Of a stretch of DNA of 64,000 nucleotides, positions 9,975 to 19,400 are shown in pieces. Position 1 is the first letter of the stretch; each line of letters begins with the position of its first letter. The notes beneath the pieces were generated by a model. The model made no database searches. It worked only from the letters and a program-made list of their open reading frames with translations, and had not been told where the DNA came from. The position numbers were made by a program, and so were the translations under genes. Source of the DNA: Fictibacillus phosphorivorans (GTDB lineage Bacteria; Bacillota; Bacilli; Bacillales; Fictibacillaceae); assembly GCF_001619875.1 (NCBI RefSeq), contig NZ_LRFC01000038.1:682001-746000 (forward strand). The letters run 5' to 3'.

Positions 9975-10736
9975 ATGAAAGCTGAAGAGATGTATTTTGT
10001 AGAACACCTCGGGGAGCTCAGAAAACGTATCATGATCACGCTCGCTGTATTCATAACTGTGCTTTCGGTATCATTTTTTTACGTACAGCCCATCTATGAC
10101 TGGCTGATCCGTGATCTCGATCAACAGCTGGCCATTCTAGGGCCAAGTGAGATTCTATGGGTGTATTTTATGATTTCAGGCGTGATTGCTATCGCGTTCA
10201 CGATCCCCGTCGCCGCTCACCAAACGTGGATGTTCATTAAGCCAGCGCTTAGCAAAAGTGAGCAAAAGGTTACTTTGTCTTATATTCCGGCACTTTTTTT
10301 CTTGTTTTTGTTAGGTTTATCGTTCGGTTATTTTATCGTGTATCCAATGGTCTTAAATTTTCTAATGAGTCTATCAGAAGGTCATTTTCAAACCTTTTTC
10401 ACATCGGAAAAATACTTCAAGTTCTTGATGAACCTGACATTGCCATTCGGTTTTCTGTTTGAGATTCCACTCGTGGTGATGTTCCTGACGTCACTTGGGA
10501 TTATAAACCCCCACTTACTGACAAAAGCGAGAAAAGTCTCGTATTTTGGACTTGTTGTCGTTGCAGTCTTAATCACACCGCCAGATCTCGTTTCGGATTT
10601 TCTTGTAGTCATTCCGCTTCTTGTTCTCTATGAAATAAGCATTATGCTGTCACGCGTTGTCTATAAAAAGAAACTTGTAAAAGAACAGTTGGCAGTAGAA
10701 GAAGATAAGGTCGTACAGATGAAACGTCCTTCATAA
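9975..10736 (+). CDS. tatC: Twin-arginine translocase subunit TatC
   Basis: 253 residues with six predicted membrane helices. The N-terminal signature FVEHLGELRKRI is the TatC motif that binds the twin-arginine signal. FLFEIPLVVMFLTSLGI and LITPPDLVSDFLVVIPLLVLYE complete the family pattern. An AAGGAGG site precedes the ATG. It is the third gene of the phoX-tatA-tatC unit and ends at a strong terminator. Confidence 0.96.
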   Translation: MKAEEMYFVEHLGELRKRIMITLAVFITVLSVSFFYVQPIYDWLIRDLDQQLAILGPSEILWVYFMISGVIAIAFTIPVAAHQTWMFIKPALSKSEQKVTLSYIPALFFLFLLGLSFGYFIVYPMVLNFLMSLSEGHFQTFFTSEKYFKFLMNLTLPFGFLFEIPLVVMFLTSLGIINPHLLTKARKVSYFGLVVVAVLITPPDLVSDFLVVIPLLVLYEISIMLSRVVYKKKLVKEQLAVEEDKVVQMKRPS

Positions 10737-10749
10737 AAACAAATCGGAA

Positions 10750-10782
10750 GAACCCCTGTGTACTTACACAGGGGTTCTTTTG
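10750..10782 (+). terminator. Terminator after tatC
   Basis: GAACCCCTGTGT pairs with ACACAGGGGTTC, followed by TTTT. Confidence 0.85.
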
Positions 10783-10888
10783 CGCTAAAAAATTTGGGGG
10801 AATTTTTAGAAGGCTAAATGCGGGGACTAGGTCTTTTAGCAGTACTTTTTGACTAGTGTGAAGTGGAAACTGGAGCGTAATTATCCCA

Positions 10889-10910
10889 ATTGAGTGGTGA
10901 GCAACTCAAT
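10889..10910. promoter_or_regulatory. Inverted repeat upstream of the first S8 protease
   Basis: ATTGAGT / ACTCAAT with an 8-base loop and no T run. It could be an operator or an mRNA hairpin ahead of the leader ORF. Regulator unknown; the XRE/TPR regulator encoded downstream is one candidate. Confidence 0.35.
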
Positions 10911-10957
10911 GCAATAATTTTAGTAACTCTTTATTTCAAAGACGGAGGTGAACTTGG

Positions 10958-10984
10958 ATGGATAATATTCCAGATATACGCTAA
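10958..10984 (+). CDS. Possible 8-residue leader peptide
   Basis: ATG at 10958 opens MDNIPDIR followed by TAA. A strong GGAGGTG site lies nine bases upstream, better than many real genes here. The protease gene starts 43 bp after its stop codon. A translated leader that controls the protease is possible but unproven. Confidence 0.3.
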   Translation: MDNIPDIR

Positions 10985-11027
10985 GGAATGCCTAAATAGA
11001 TTGCTAGTGTAAAAGAGGAGGAGAAAG

Positions 11028-14000
11028 ATGGAAAGAAAACCGAGAATCTCACGTTTAGCTGCTATTGCACTTTCTACAACCTTGTTAGTTTCCCCGACTT
11101 TAGGGACAAAAGCGGAGACTTTCATCAAACAAGCTGCAGGGAGTGCCATAGAAACTGATGTTGAGCAAACAATCATACCTACTGTAAAAGATGTTCCTGC
11201 TGCTAACGGTGAATATACAATCACCCTCATTACAGGTGATGTTGTGAAAGTAACGGATCTTGGAGATGGAAAAAGTACGATTGAAGTTACCCCAGCTGAT
11301 GGTGTAGAAGATCAGACACGAATCCTTACAGTGGACGGAGAAACATATGTCTTTCCTGAAACAGCCATGACGTATATCGCAGAAGGTCAGTTAGATGATG
11401 ATCTGTTCAACATTACAAAGTTAATTAAGAACGGCTACACCGATTCAGAGGTTTCTAGTCTTCCTTTGATCGTGGAGTATAAATCAGAAAAAACAGCTCG
11501 AACGTTAGCTGTTCAGCCAAAAGATATTGCAGGGTCCAAGCGTACGCGAACGTTAGAGAGCATTGACGGGGCAGCTGTATCTGCTGAAAAAGGGAAAGCG
11601 AAGCAGTTTTGGAAGTCCATCTCAGCTGATTTAGGAACGAAGGAACAAAAGGTATTCCCTCAGCTACAACAAGGAATTGAAAAGATCTGGCTGGATGGAA
11701 AAGTGGAAGCAACTCTTGATCAGAGTGTTCCTCAAGTGGGCGCTCCAATAGCATGGGGAGCAGGCTATGATGGTACAGGTACAACCGTTGCTGTACTGGA
11801 TAGCGGAATAGACAGTGGTCATCCTGACGTAGCAGGCCAGATCAAAGATATAAAGAACTTTGTGCCAGGTGAGACTATCGATGATTATAATTCCCATGGA
11901 ACGCATGTTGCTTCAACAGTGCTTGGAACAGGAGCCGCTTCAGCAGGGAAGATGAAAGGTGTTGCTCCTGGAGCTGATCTTATCGTCGGTAAGGTTTTGG
12001 CGAATAACGGAAGCGGTCTGAATTCCTGGATCATTGACGGAATGGAGTGGGCTGCAACACATGCGGACGTTGTAACGATGAGTTTAGGATCTCCAGACGC
12101 TAGTGACGGGAAAGACCCTGTATCTCAAGCTTTAAATGAATTAAGTGAAGAGACGGGTACGCTTTTTGTGGTTGCGGCAGGTAACCGTGGCGGGCAAAGC
12201 ACGATTGGTTACCCTGGAGCAGCAGATCAAGCTCTAACGGTAGGTGCTGTATCAAAAACAGATCAGTTAGCAAGCTTTTCTTCAAGAGGGCCACGTTTAG
12301 GAGATAAAGCCATCAAACCTGACATGGCAGCACCTGGTGTTGGAATTGTTGCCGCACGCTCTCAATTCGCAAAAGGTACCGGCATGTATACGTCAAAAGA
12401 CGGAACATCGATGGCTACGCCACATGTTGCAGGGGCTGCGGCTATCCTAAAACAAAAATATCCAACGTGGACAGGCAAACAGATCAAAGATGCTTTAGTA
12501 AGTACAACAAAACAACTTCAAAACTACAAACCGTCAGAAGTGGGTTCAGGACGTCTAGATGTACCAGCTGCTCTGAATGGTGTATATGCAACAGGATCTA
12601 TCCATTTTGGATTCTTTGACTGGCCGCATGATGAGACAGAAGCAATAGAAAAGACAATCACGTATCACAATGATCGTGACGAAGCGGTGACATTGGATCT
12701 AGGTGTAAACTTTAAGGATGCTAGCGGTAATCCTGCTCCAGCAGGGCTGTTAAAACTTTCAGCTAATAAAATTACGGTACCAGCTAAGGGACAAGCATCT
12801 GTTAAGGTTTCAGCAGACGTTAAGCTTGGACTAGCTGGAGCTCAATACAACGGATATGTAACAGCAACTGAAGAAGGCAGAAATACAGCTCATACAACAT
12901 TAAGCTTAATAAAAGAAGAAGAGCGCTATAATCTGACTTTAAAAGCTTACGACCGCGATGGTTCTGAGATTCTTGCAAGAGCTCTTATTTACAGTCCTGA
13001 TTGGGGTTACCAATATGTAAATGTAAAAGGGACGGCAGAACTTAGATTGCCACCTGGTAACTATTCTGTAACTGCAGGGTTAAATGTAGATGCGAATACC
13101 GATCATATGGGAATTGCATTGGTTGGAGATCCAGAAGTGGAATTGAACAAAAATAGAACGGTAGAACTTGATGCAAGAAAAGCAGAAGAAGTGAAATTTG
13201 AAGCACCAAAGAAAACCGAGCCGATCTATCGAAATATGAAATTCTCTCGAACATTCGGCAACGCTGGAATTGGTGATCAATGGCTGCTTCCTTCAACAGC
13301 TGACAAAATGTATGTTCAGCCTTTTGAACAACCAGAAAAAGGGGAATTTAGATTTGCCACTCGTCAGCGTTTGGTTAAACCCGTTTTAGAAATCAACTTT
13401 AAAGGAAAAATTCTGGATGATCTTATGCAGCATGGCTCTACACCACTTAAAGGGAATTTCAGTTTAAAAACGGTTTATGCAGGTAAAGGTTCACCTGCTG
13501 ATTATGAGAAAATCGATGCAAAAGGAAAGGCCGTTATCATCGAACGCAGTGATGAAGTGGATTCCTATGATAGAGGACAAGCTGCAATTCAAGCGGGTGC
13601 GAAGCTTCTGCTCGTCGTGAATGATAAAGAAACAGAGCTAGTTGAATCATACTTAAATGCTAATATAAGCTATGATCCGATTCCTTTAGCTGTAACATCA
13701 TTAAACAGCACGGATGGAAAAGAGCTGATTGATGCCGTACAATCTGGAAATTTTAATCTACCTGTTCAAGGTTCGGGATTTGCTCCTTATTTGTACGATT
13801 TAAACAAAGTTTACAAGAATTCTATATCAAGCAAGGAATTAGTATACGCTCCTACTACAGATGAATTGGCGAAGATTGACACAAAATATCATTCTGATCG
13901 ATATGCAACAGGTGATGAATGGCGATTTGAACTACAGAATGGATTGGATCGCAGACTGAGATGGGAGCCAATGGCATTCCCGATTGAAAGAGAAGAATGG

Positions 14001-14801
14001 GTGACGCCAGAAGACAGCGAATGGTACCAAAAAATAGTTACTTCCGATGATGCATGGGAAGTGAGACACGAGCCAACGAAATATAAGGCAGGCGACCGTC
14101 TTGAACATAGCTACTTCGCACCGGTAGTACGCCCAGGCTTCGGAAAAAGCCATTTCTATCCATACCGAGAAAATAAACTCTTTTATTTCAATGTTCCAGC
14201 GTGGGGGGATTCAGAGGATTCGCATACAGGTTTTCTCGATCAATCAAGATTACTTCACACAACAACGATGAAGCTATATCAAGGATCAAAGCTACTCGAT
14301 CAAAAATTAGGTACTGGTCTTCATACCAATAAAAATTACACATTTGACCGAACCCAATATCGATTAGTAGCCGATTCTTTCCGAAATGAAGAGCGTTGGT
14401 CCACATCAACCAATACGCATACGGAGTGGACGTTCTGGTCCGATTGGAAAGAGTCGTATGGTTTTCGTACAACGGTACCATTGATGGAGATCGACTATGA
14501 TGTAAAAACGAACCTAGCTGGTGAAGTGGCAGCAGGAAGCACATCTGACCTTGTACTAACTCCTTCCCATATCCCTGGGGCATTAGGTGCAGGAAATATT
14601 GAAGGTGCAGCGCTTGACGTTTCGTTTGACGAAGGAACGACATGGAAAAAGGTAGAATTGGAACGCGAAGGAAGTCAATGGATTGCGAAGATTAAACATC
14701 CGTTTAAACCAGGCGGTTCTGTATCCCTGCGTGCAAGTGCATGGGATGATGCAGAAAATAAGATTGAGCAGGAAATCATGAAGGCGTATCGTTTGCGTTA
14801 A
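11028..14801 (+). CDS. Large secreted subtilisin-family (S8) serine protease
   Basis: 1257 residues. A Sec signal peptide covers about 1-30 (basic start, then LAAIALSTTLLVSPTLG), then a pro-region to about residue 225. The S8 catalytic domain has Asp258 in VAVLDSGID, His290 in HGTHVAS and Ser461 in GTSMATPHVAG. An oxyanion-type AAGN lies near 385. About residues 540-630 look like a beta-sandwich domain (TITYHNDRDEAVTLDLGVNF). A protease-associated-like insert (AVIIERSDEVDSYDRGQAAI) lies near 825-890, and the long C-terminal part is unknown. Start supported by GAGGAG. It probably degrades protein outside the cell. A terminator follows, and an RRNPP-like regulator lies next to it on the other strand. 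Confidence 0.92.
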   Translation: MERKPRISRLAAIALSTTLLVSPTLGTKAETFIKQAAGSAIETDVEQTIIPTVKDVPAANGEYTITLITGDVVKVTDLGDGKSTIEVTPADGVEDQTRILTVDGETYVFPETAMTYIAEGQLDDDLFNITKLIKNGYTDSEVSSLPLIVEYKSEKTARTLAVQPKDIAGSKRTRTLESIDGAAVSAEKGKAKQFWKSISADLGTKEQKVFPQLQQGIEKIWLDGKVEATLDQSVPQVGAPIAWGAGYDGTGTTVAVLDSGIDSGHPDVAGQIKDIKNFVPGETIDDYNSHGTHVASTVLGTGAASAGKMKGVAPGADLIVGKVLANNGSGLNSWIIDGMEWAATHADVVTMSLGSPDASDGKDPVSQALNELSEETGTLFVVAAGNRGGQSTIGYPGAADQALTVGAVSKTDQLASFSSRGPRLGDKAIKPDMAAPGVGIVAARSQFAKGTGMYTSKDGTSMATPHVAGAAAILKQKYPTWTGKQIKDALVSTTKQLQNYKPSEVGSGRLDVPAALNGVYATGSIHFGFFDWPHDETEAIEKTITYHNDRDEAVTLDLGVNFKDASGNPAPAGLLKLSANKITVPAKGQASVKVSADVKLGLAGAQYNGYVTATEEGRNTAHTTLSLIKEEERYNLTLKAYDRDGSEILARALIYSPDWGYQYVNVKGTAELRLPPGNYSVTAGLNVDANTDHMGIALVGDPEVELNKNRTVELDARKAEEVKFEAPKKTEPIYRNMKFSRTFGNAGIGDQWLLPSTADKMYVQPFEQPEKGEFRFATRQRLVKPVLEINFKGKILDDLMQHGSTPLKGNFSLKTVYAGKGSPADYEKIDAKGKAVIIERSDEVDSYDRGQAAIQAGAKLLLVVNDKETELVESYLNANISYDPIPLAVTSLNSTDGKELIDAVQSGNFNLPVQGSGFAPYLYDLNKVYKNSISSKELVYAPTTDELAKIDTKYHSDRYATGDEWRFELQNGLDRRLRWEPMAFPIEREEWVTPEDSEWYQKIVTSDDAWEVRHEPTKYKAGDRLEHSYFAPVVRPGFGKSHFYPYRENKLFYFNVPAWGDSEDSHTGFLDQSRLLHTTTMKLYQGSKLLDQKLGTGLHTNKNYTFDRTQYRLVADSFRNEERWSTSTNTHTEWTFWSDWKESYGFRTTVPLMEIDYDVKTNLAGEVAAGSTSDLVLTPSHIPGALGAGNIEGAALDVSFDEGTTWKKVELEREGSQWIAKIKHPFKPGGSVSLRASAWDDAENKIEQEIMKAYRLR

Positions 14802-14817
14802 GTTAACGCCTGTGAGC

Positions 14818-14853
14818 AAGCTGGCTCTATTAAAACAGAGCCAGCTGTTTTTT
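14818..14853 (+). terminator. Terminator after the first S8 protease
   Basis: AGCTGGCTCT pairs with AGAGCCAGCT, followed by TTTTTT. The facing regulator gene may share it. Confidence 0.85.
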
Positions 14854-14864
14854 AAAATGTGGTC

Positions 14865-16109
14865 TTATACAAACTGATTTTTACGTCTATTTTTATCCGC
14901 GATATTCTTTGCATATTGGTTTGCTTTTTCAATCATTCCATTTTTCATATGAAAGTCAAACAGCTTGATCTCATAATGAACGGAAGGCAACACATAACCT
15001 AGTTTATTTAGAAATGGATAGAGTTCTGTTTCAAGGTAATGAAAATACAAGTCTTCTTGCTTTTTTAATCGGTAGATATGTAATTGAAAGAAATGAACAA
15101 AAACGGTAGAGCCTGTTTCATTGGCAGTTTTTAACCCTTTTTTTGCAAGAGCGATCAGTTTTTTTACAGATTCTTTTCCAAGGAGAAATGAAGCATTTAT
15201 GTAACCTTCTAAAGAGCCTAGATAGTTTGGAGTGAGAGGATCTTTTAGTTTCATAGACTCCTGGTAATACTGACAGGCTTCTTCGTATTTTTCATGCAGG
15301 ATACAATGATAGCCAAAGTTATGAAGAAGAAGGGCCTTTTGTTTATCAAAGCCAAAGTTCTCACACATTTCAATAAGCTCTTCATACTTATCGATTTGAG
15401 GACCGCTTGTGGCATCTTGCTCAATCTGAATAAGCATCAACATTTCGGTTTCCACTACGCGTGCGTAACAATGCACTCTTTCAAAATAGGCAAGAGCTTT
15501 GCTTGCGTAATAATATGCTAAAACACGAGCACTTGTAGAATGATAGGCAACCGCCATATGGTAGTAATATTCTTGGTTGTTATAATGTGCAGGGTTCACC
15601 TGTTTTAATAAATCAATCGCTTCATAGTAATTGTGTTTCATCTGGAGCCCGTATATCCCTTTAATATGAAGAAGCATGTTACGTTCTCGAGGTGTAAGAT
15701 CTACCCACTTTTCCATTTCTTCGATGAGCTTGTCTGCTTTCGTCTTTAGATCAGTCATTAGGTAATACCGTGTTAATAATAGAGTGTGTGTCCGGTAAAA
15801 ATCAGGAATATGCAATAAAGCAATACACTCAAGTTGTTTCTTGATCTTTTCGGCTTTTTCATTCAGCTTCCTGATGATCGCTTCTTCCCATTTATTCAAG
15901 AGAAGCTCTACATGGACATACATCTTTATTTCATCTTGAATATGAATCTCGAGTCGATCAGCTAAAAATTGAATCGTGTCATGCGAGACTTCTGTTAGAC
16001 CGCGTTCAATTTTGCTTACATGTGTACCCGAACAAATGCCGTCTCCAAGTTCCTTTTGTGTCATGTTTTTTCGTTCACGATAAAACTTTATAATTTTCCC
16101 CTCAAGCAT
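14865..16109 (-). CDS. XRE-type HTH regulator with TPR repeats (RRNPP/NprR-like)
   Basis: 414 residues from the preferred ATG at 16109; GGGGGG lies nine bases upstream, while an ATG at 16127 overlaps its own ribosome binding site. Residues 1-62 form an XRE helix-turn-helix (NMTQKELGDGICSGTHVSKI). The rest is all-helical with TPR-like repeats such as ALAYFERVHCYARV and EEACQYYQESMKLKDPLTPN. This architecture is shared by RRNPP quorum-sensing regulators (NprR, PlcR, Rap-related), which bind secreted peptides. NprR controls an extracellular protease, and this gene sits between two protease genes, so control of one or both is inferred. I found no convincing peptide gene beside it. Confidence 0.8.
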   Translation of the reverse strand: MLEGKIIKFYRERKNMTQKELGDGICSGTHVSKIERGLTEVSHDTIQFLADRLEIHIQDEIKMYVHVELLLNKWEEAIIRKLNEKAEKIKKQLECIALLHIPDFYRTHTLLLTRYYLMTDLKTKADKLIEEMEKWVDLTPRERNMLLHIKGIYGLQMKHNYYEAIDLLKQVNPAHYNNQEYYYHMAVAYHSTSARVLAYYYASKALAYFERVHCYARVVETEMLMLIQIEQDATSGPQIDKYEELIEMCENFGFDKQKALLLHNFGYHCILHEKYEEACQYYQESMKLKDPLTPNYLGSLEGYINASFLLGKESVKKLIALAKKGLKTANETGSTVFVHFFQLHIYRLKKQEDLYFHYLETELYPFLNKLGYVLPSVHYEIKLFDFHMKNGMIEKANQYAKNIADKNRRKNQFV

Positions 16110-16410
16110 GACTGTTTGCCCCCCCATCCTACTTAAAAAAGCAAAATCTCTAATATTTCTATTCTACTAAAGAAAACCCCAATTCAGTTTTACGTTTTTT
16201 ATGTCTATCTCCCTATTTATTTCTCTCATTTCACGTTGATTTCTCTTAAGTTACTTGTTGCTATAGGTTTTGAGTCATGGATAAAACCCCGATAGCGGTG
16301 CGGTGGTATTGGCTTTACAATAATTTTTGAATAAACAGAATTTTTAAAAAGCAGAGAGGAGGCTACCTGTATATTTGTTTTTCTAAAAAAAATAAGAAAG
16401 CAGGGAAACG
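16110..16410. other. Divergent regulatory region, no gene
   Basis: This 300-bp stretch separates the regulator from the second protease. An orphan strong Shine-Dalgarno (GAGAGGAGGC, 16350-16359) lies about 50 bp before the protease ATG. It has no good ATG of its own; the nearest TTG gives a 3-codon ORF. Two short ATG ORFs (12 and 17 codons) lack ribosome binding sites. Confidence 0.5.
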
Positions 16411-19400
16411 ATGAAAAAGAACTCTTTTTTTAAGAAATCTACCGCTCTTACATTAGCAGCAGGATTGCTGTTTTCACCGAATGCTTCACTACTCACACCT
16501 AAAACAACAGCTGCAACGTTTAAGGCAGAGGACATCTTATCAACTCTAACTGCCAAACAAAGAGAAGCTTTAAAGCAACTTGAACTAACAGATGTTCACG
16601 GTCTTCAAGGCTTTAAAATGGAAGAATTACGCAGTGAAAAAGAAATATCTGTTATCGTACAGTTCCAATCAAAACCTGGACAAGCCGCTTTGTTAGAAGC
16701 TCAGCTAAAAGGCAAAAAATTATCTCGCCAGCAAGCAGACAATAACGTTGATCAAGAGCATACTCAATTCAAGAATGATTTAAAAACCCTGATTCCATCA
16801 GTTGCACCTATGAGCAAAAAATCCAGTCATAAAATAACGTCAACTTACAAAACGGTATATAACGGAGTCGCGATGAAGCTGCCTGCGAATCAGGTAGAAT
16901 CTCTTTTGCAATCTGAGGCGGTTAAGGCCGTTTATAAAGATGTGACGTTTATAGTTGATCCCATTGCAATGGGAGAAGAAAAGGCACTAAACCCTAACAG
17001 TGCGGGAACATCTGTTGAGAGCATTCCTTACTTGAAGATTGATCAGCTACATAATGAAGGCATTACGGGTGAGGGAGTAAAAGTTGGGGTAATCGATACC
17101 GGTATCGACTACAACCATCCCGATCTAAAAGACGTCTATAAAGGCGGATATGACTTTGTCGATGGTGACAGCGATCCGATGGAAACGACCTATAAAAACT
17201 GGCAAGATTCTAAAAAGCCAGAGTTCAACGGAAATTCCTATTACACCGCACATGGGACACACGTTGCAGGAACGATCGCTGGTCAAGGAACGAACCCAGA
17301 TGTATCAATCCAGGGTGTAGCACCTGATGCTGACATCTATGCTTATCGTGTATTAGGTCCATATGGTTCAGGTTCTTCTGAAGCGGTAATTGCGGGTATT
17401 GAAAAAGCTGTTCAAGATGGCATGGACATCATTAATCTCTCGCTAGGTGCCGGCATAAATGACCCTTATTATCCAACGAGTACAGCCATCAACTATGCCG
17501 TGTTAAATGACGTAACGGCTGTCGTCTCTGCAGGAAATACAGGACCGAACGCCTATACGCTTGGATCTCCGGGTGCTGCTGCGTTAGCCCTTACGGTTGG
17601 AGCGAGTGATGTACCGATGACGGTAGCTTCTTTTACAGGATCGGTTGGAAGTGAGAGAGGACTTCAACTCACAGGGATTGCTCGTCATTACGCTGATCGA
17701 CTGAACGATCTTTCGGGTAAGTCGTACGACCTTGTTGATGTCGGCCTAGGGAAAGCAGCAGATTATACAGGTAAGGATGTAACTGGTAAGGTCGTGCTCA
17801 TTGTCCGCGGCGAAACAACGTTCAATGAAAAAATAAACATAGCCAAACAAAAGGGAGCAGCTGCTGTTTTGCTATATAACAATGTGGATGGTGTGCTCGA
17901 TGCGAATTTAGGTGAATCCACTGGATTTATCCCTTCATTCTCATTAACCAAAGCAGCTGGTGAAAAGATTAAGTTGCAAATAAGTTCTGGCCAATCAAGG
18001 TTTACTTTTGGTGATTATGCTGAAAAGAAATCAGAAGGAAATCGCTTAGCAGCTTTCAGTTCAAGAGGACCTGCAAGACAGTCTTATGATATGAAGCCAG
18101 AAGTAACAGCGCCTGGAGTTGCGGTTCTTTCCACCGTACCGTCTTATATGGTGAATCCGCAGAACCAAGAAAACTATGATTACGCGTATTCTAGATATTC
18201 TGGAACATCGATGGCCGCTCCTCATACAGCAGGTATCGCAGCCCTACTGCTTGGTGAGAACCCTAATTTAGAACCAGAGGATGTAAAAACCATTTTAATG
18301 AATACAGCTGATCCGCTTAATGGGGATTATTCCGTATTTGAAGTAGGAGCAGGACGTGTAGATCCGTATCAGGCCGTGTACAGCGGAACAAGCTTCCAAG
18401 TGAATGATGAGACGCTGATTCCTAGCTCTACCAATCTTGTGAAAATTAAAGAACGTACAGGCGGCATAGCATACGGCAGTCACTATGCAGGTAAGAATTT
18501 GTCTCTGAAGAAGACCATTACAATTAACAATTATGACAACGTAAAGAAGACGTTCAACGTGGTAGTGAAAGAAACAAAAGGATCACCAAGTCTGAAGGAA
18601 AATGGCATTGTAATCAACATGCCAGAGGAAATTAAAATTGAAGGTGATGATTTTAAAAAGGTGTCAGCAGGGATCGACATTCCGAAAAAGGCCAAAGAGG
18701 GCATTTATGAAGGGTATATCACACTGACAAACAAGGCAAAGTCAGCTGAGCAGTACCGAATTCCATTCAGTGTTCGTATAACAGAAGAGGGCTATAACAA
18801 GGTAGAGCTTTCAACACCTGCTATTGCACCAAATTATTTGAACCAAGCGGGATTCTTTGGGTATCGCGCAGTGTACACAGGCATGGAATTTAACTTTAAA
18901 GCGCCAATGGAAAAAATGGAAGTGGTTCTCCAAGACGGAACGACAGGCAAAGATCTAGGATATATCGGGACACTGAATTTGAGTGGACGCAACGAAAACC
19001 AATCGTATTACGTATTAAACGCGTTTAGCGGAATGTATTACAAATTTACGGGTGAGAAATCCGATCCGATCGATTCTAAATTCTCATTCGCACCAACGGG
19101 TCACTATAAACTTAAGCTGATCTCCACTACAGCTACAGGCAAAGAGATCATCGACTACCGACATGTGTTCATCGATATTGATGCACCGACATTTAAAAGT
19201 TCCCTTGATGGAGAATCACCGTTTATAGAATACAAACCAGGTCAAGCAACCTATCCATTTGATATTCAGATTACGGATCCTCTTGTAGATCAAATGAAGG
19301 AAGCGGGATTAAACGTCGATCAATCTTCAAACGCCATGATCTACTACTGGAACTCTCCATTTCCGTCCACTGCTATAAAAATGGACAAAGAAGGGAAATT

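Noticed and set aside
15294-15521. Plus-strand ORF as a peptide gene for the RRNPP-like regulator
   Set aside because: It is antisense to the regulator's coding frame, with no ribosome binding site or signal peptide.
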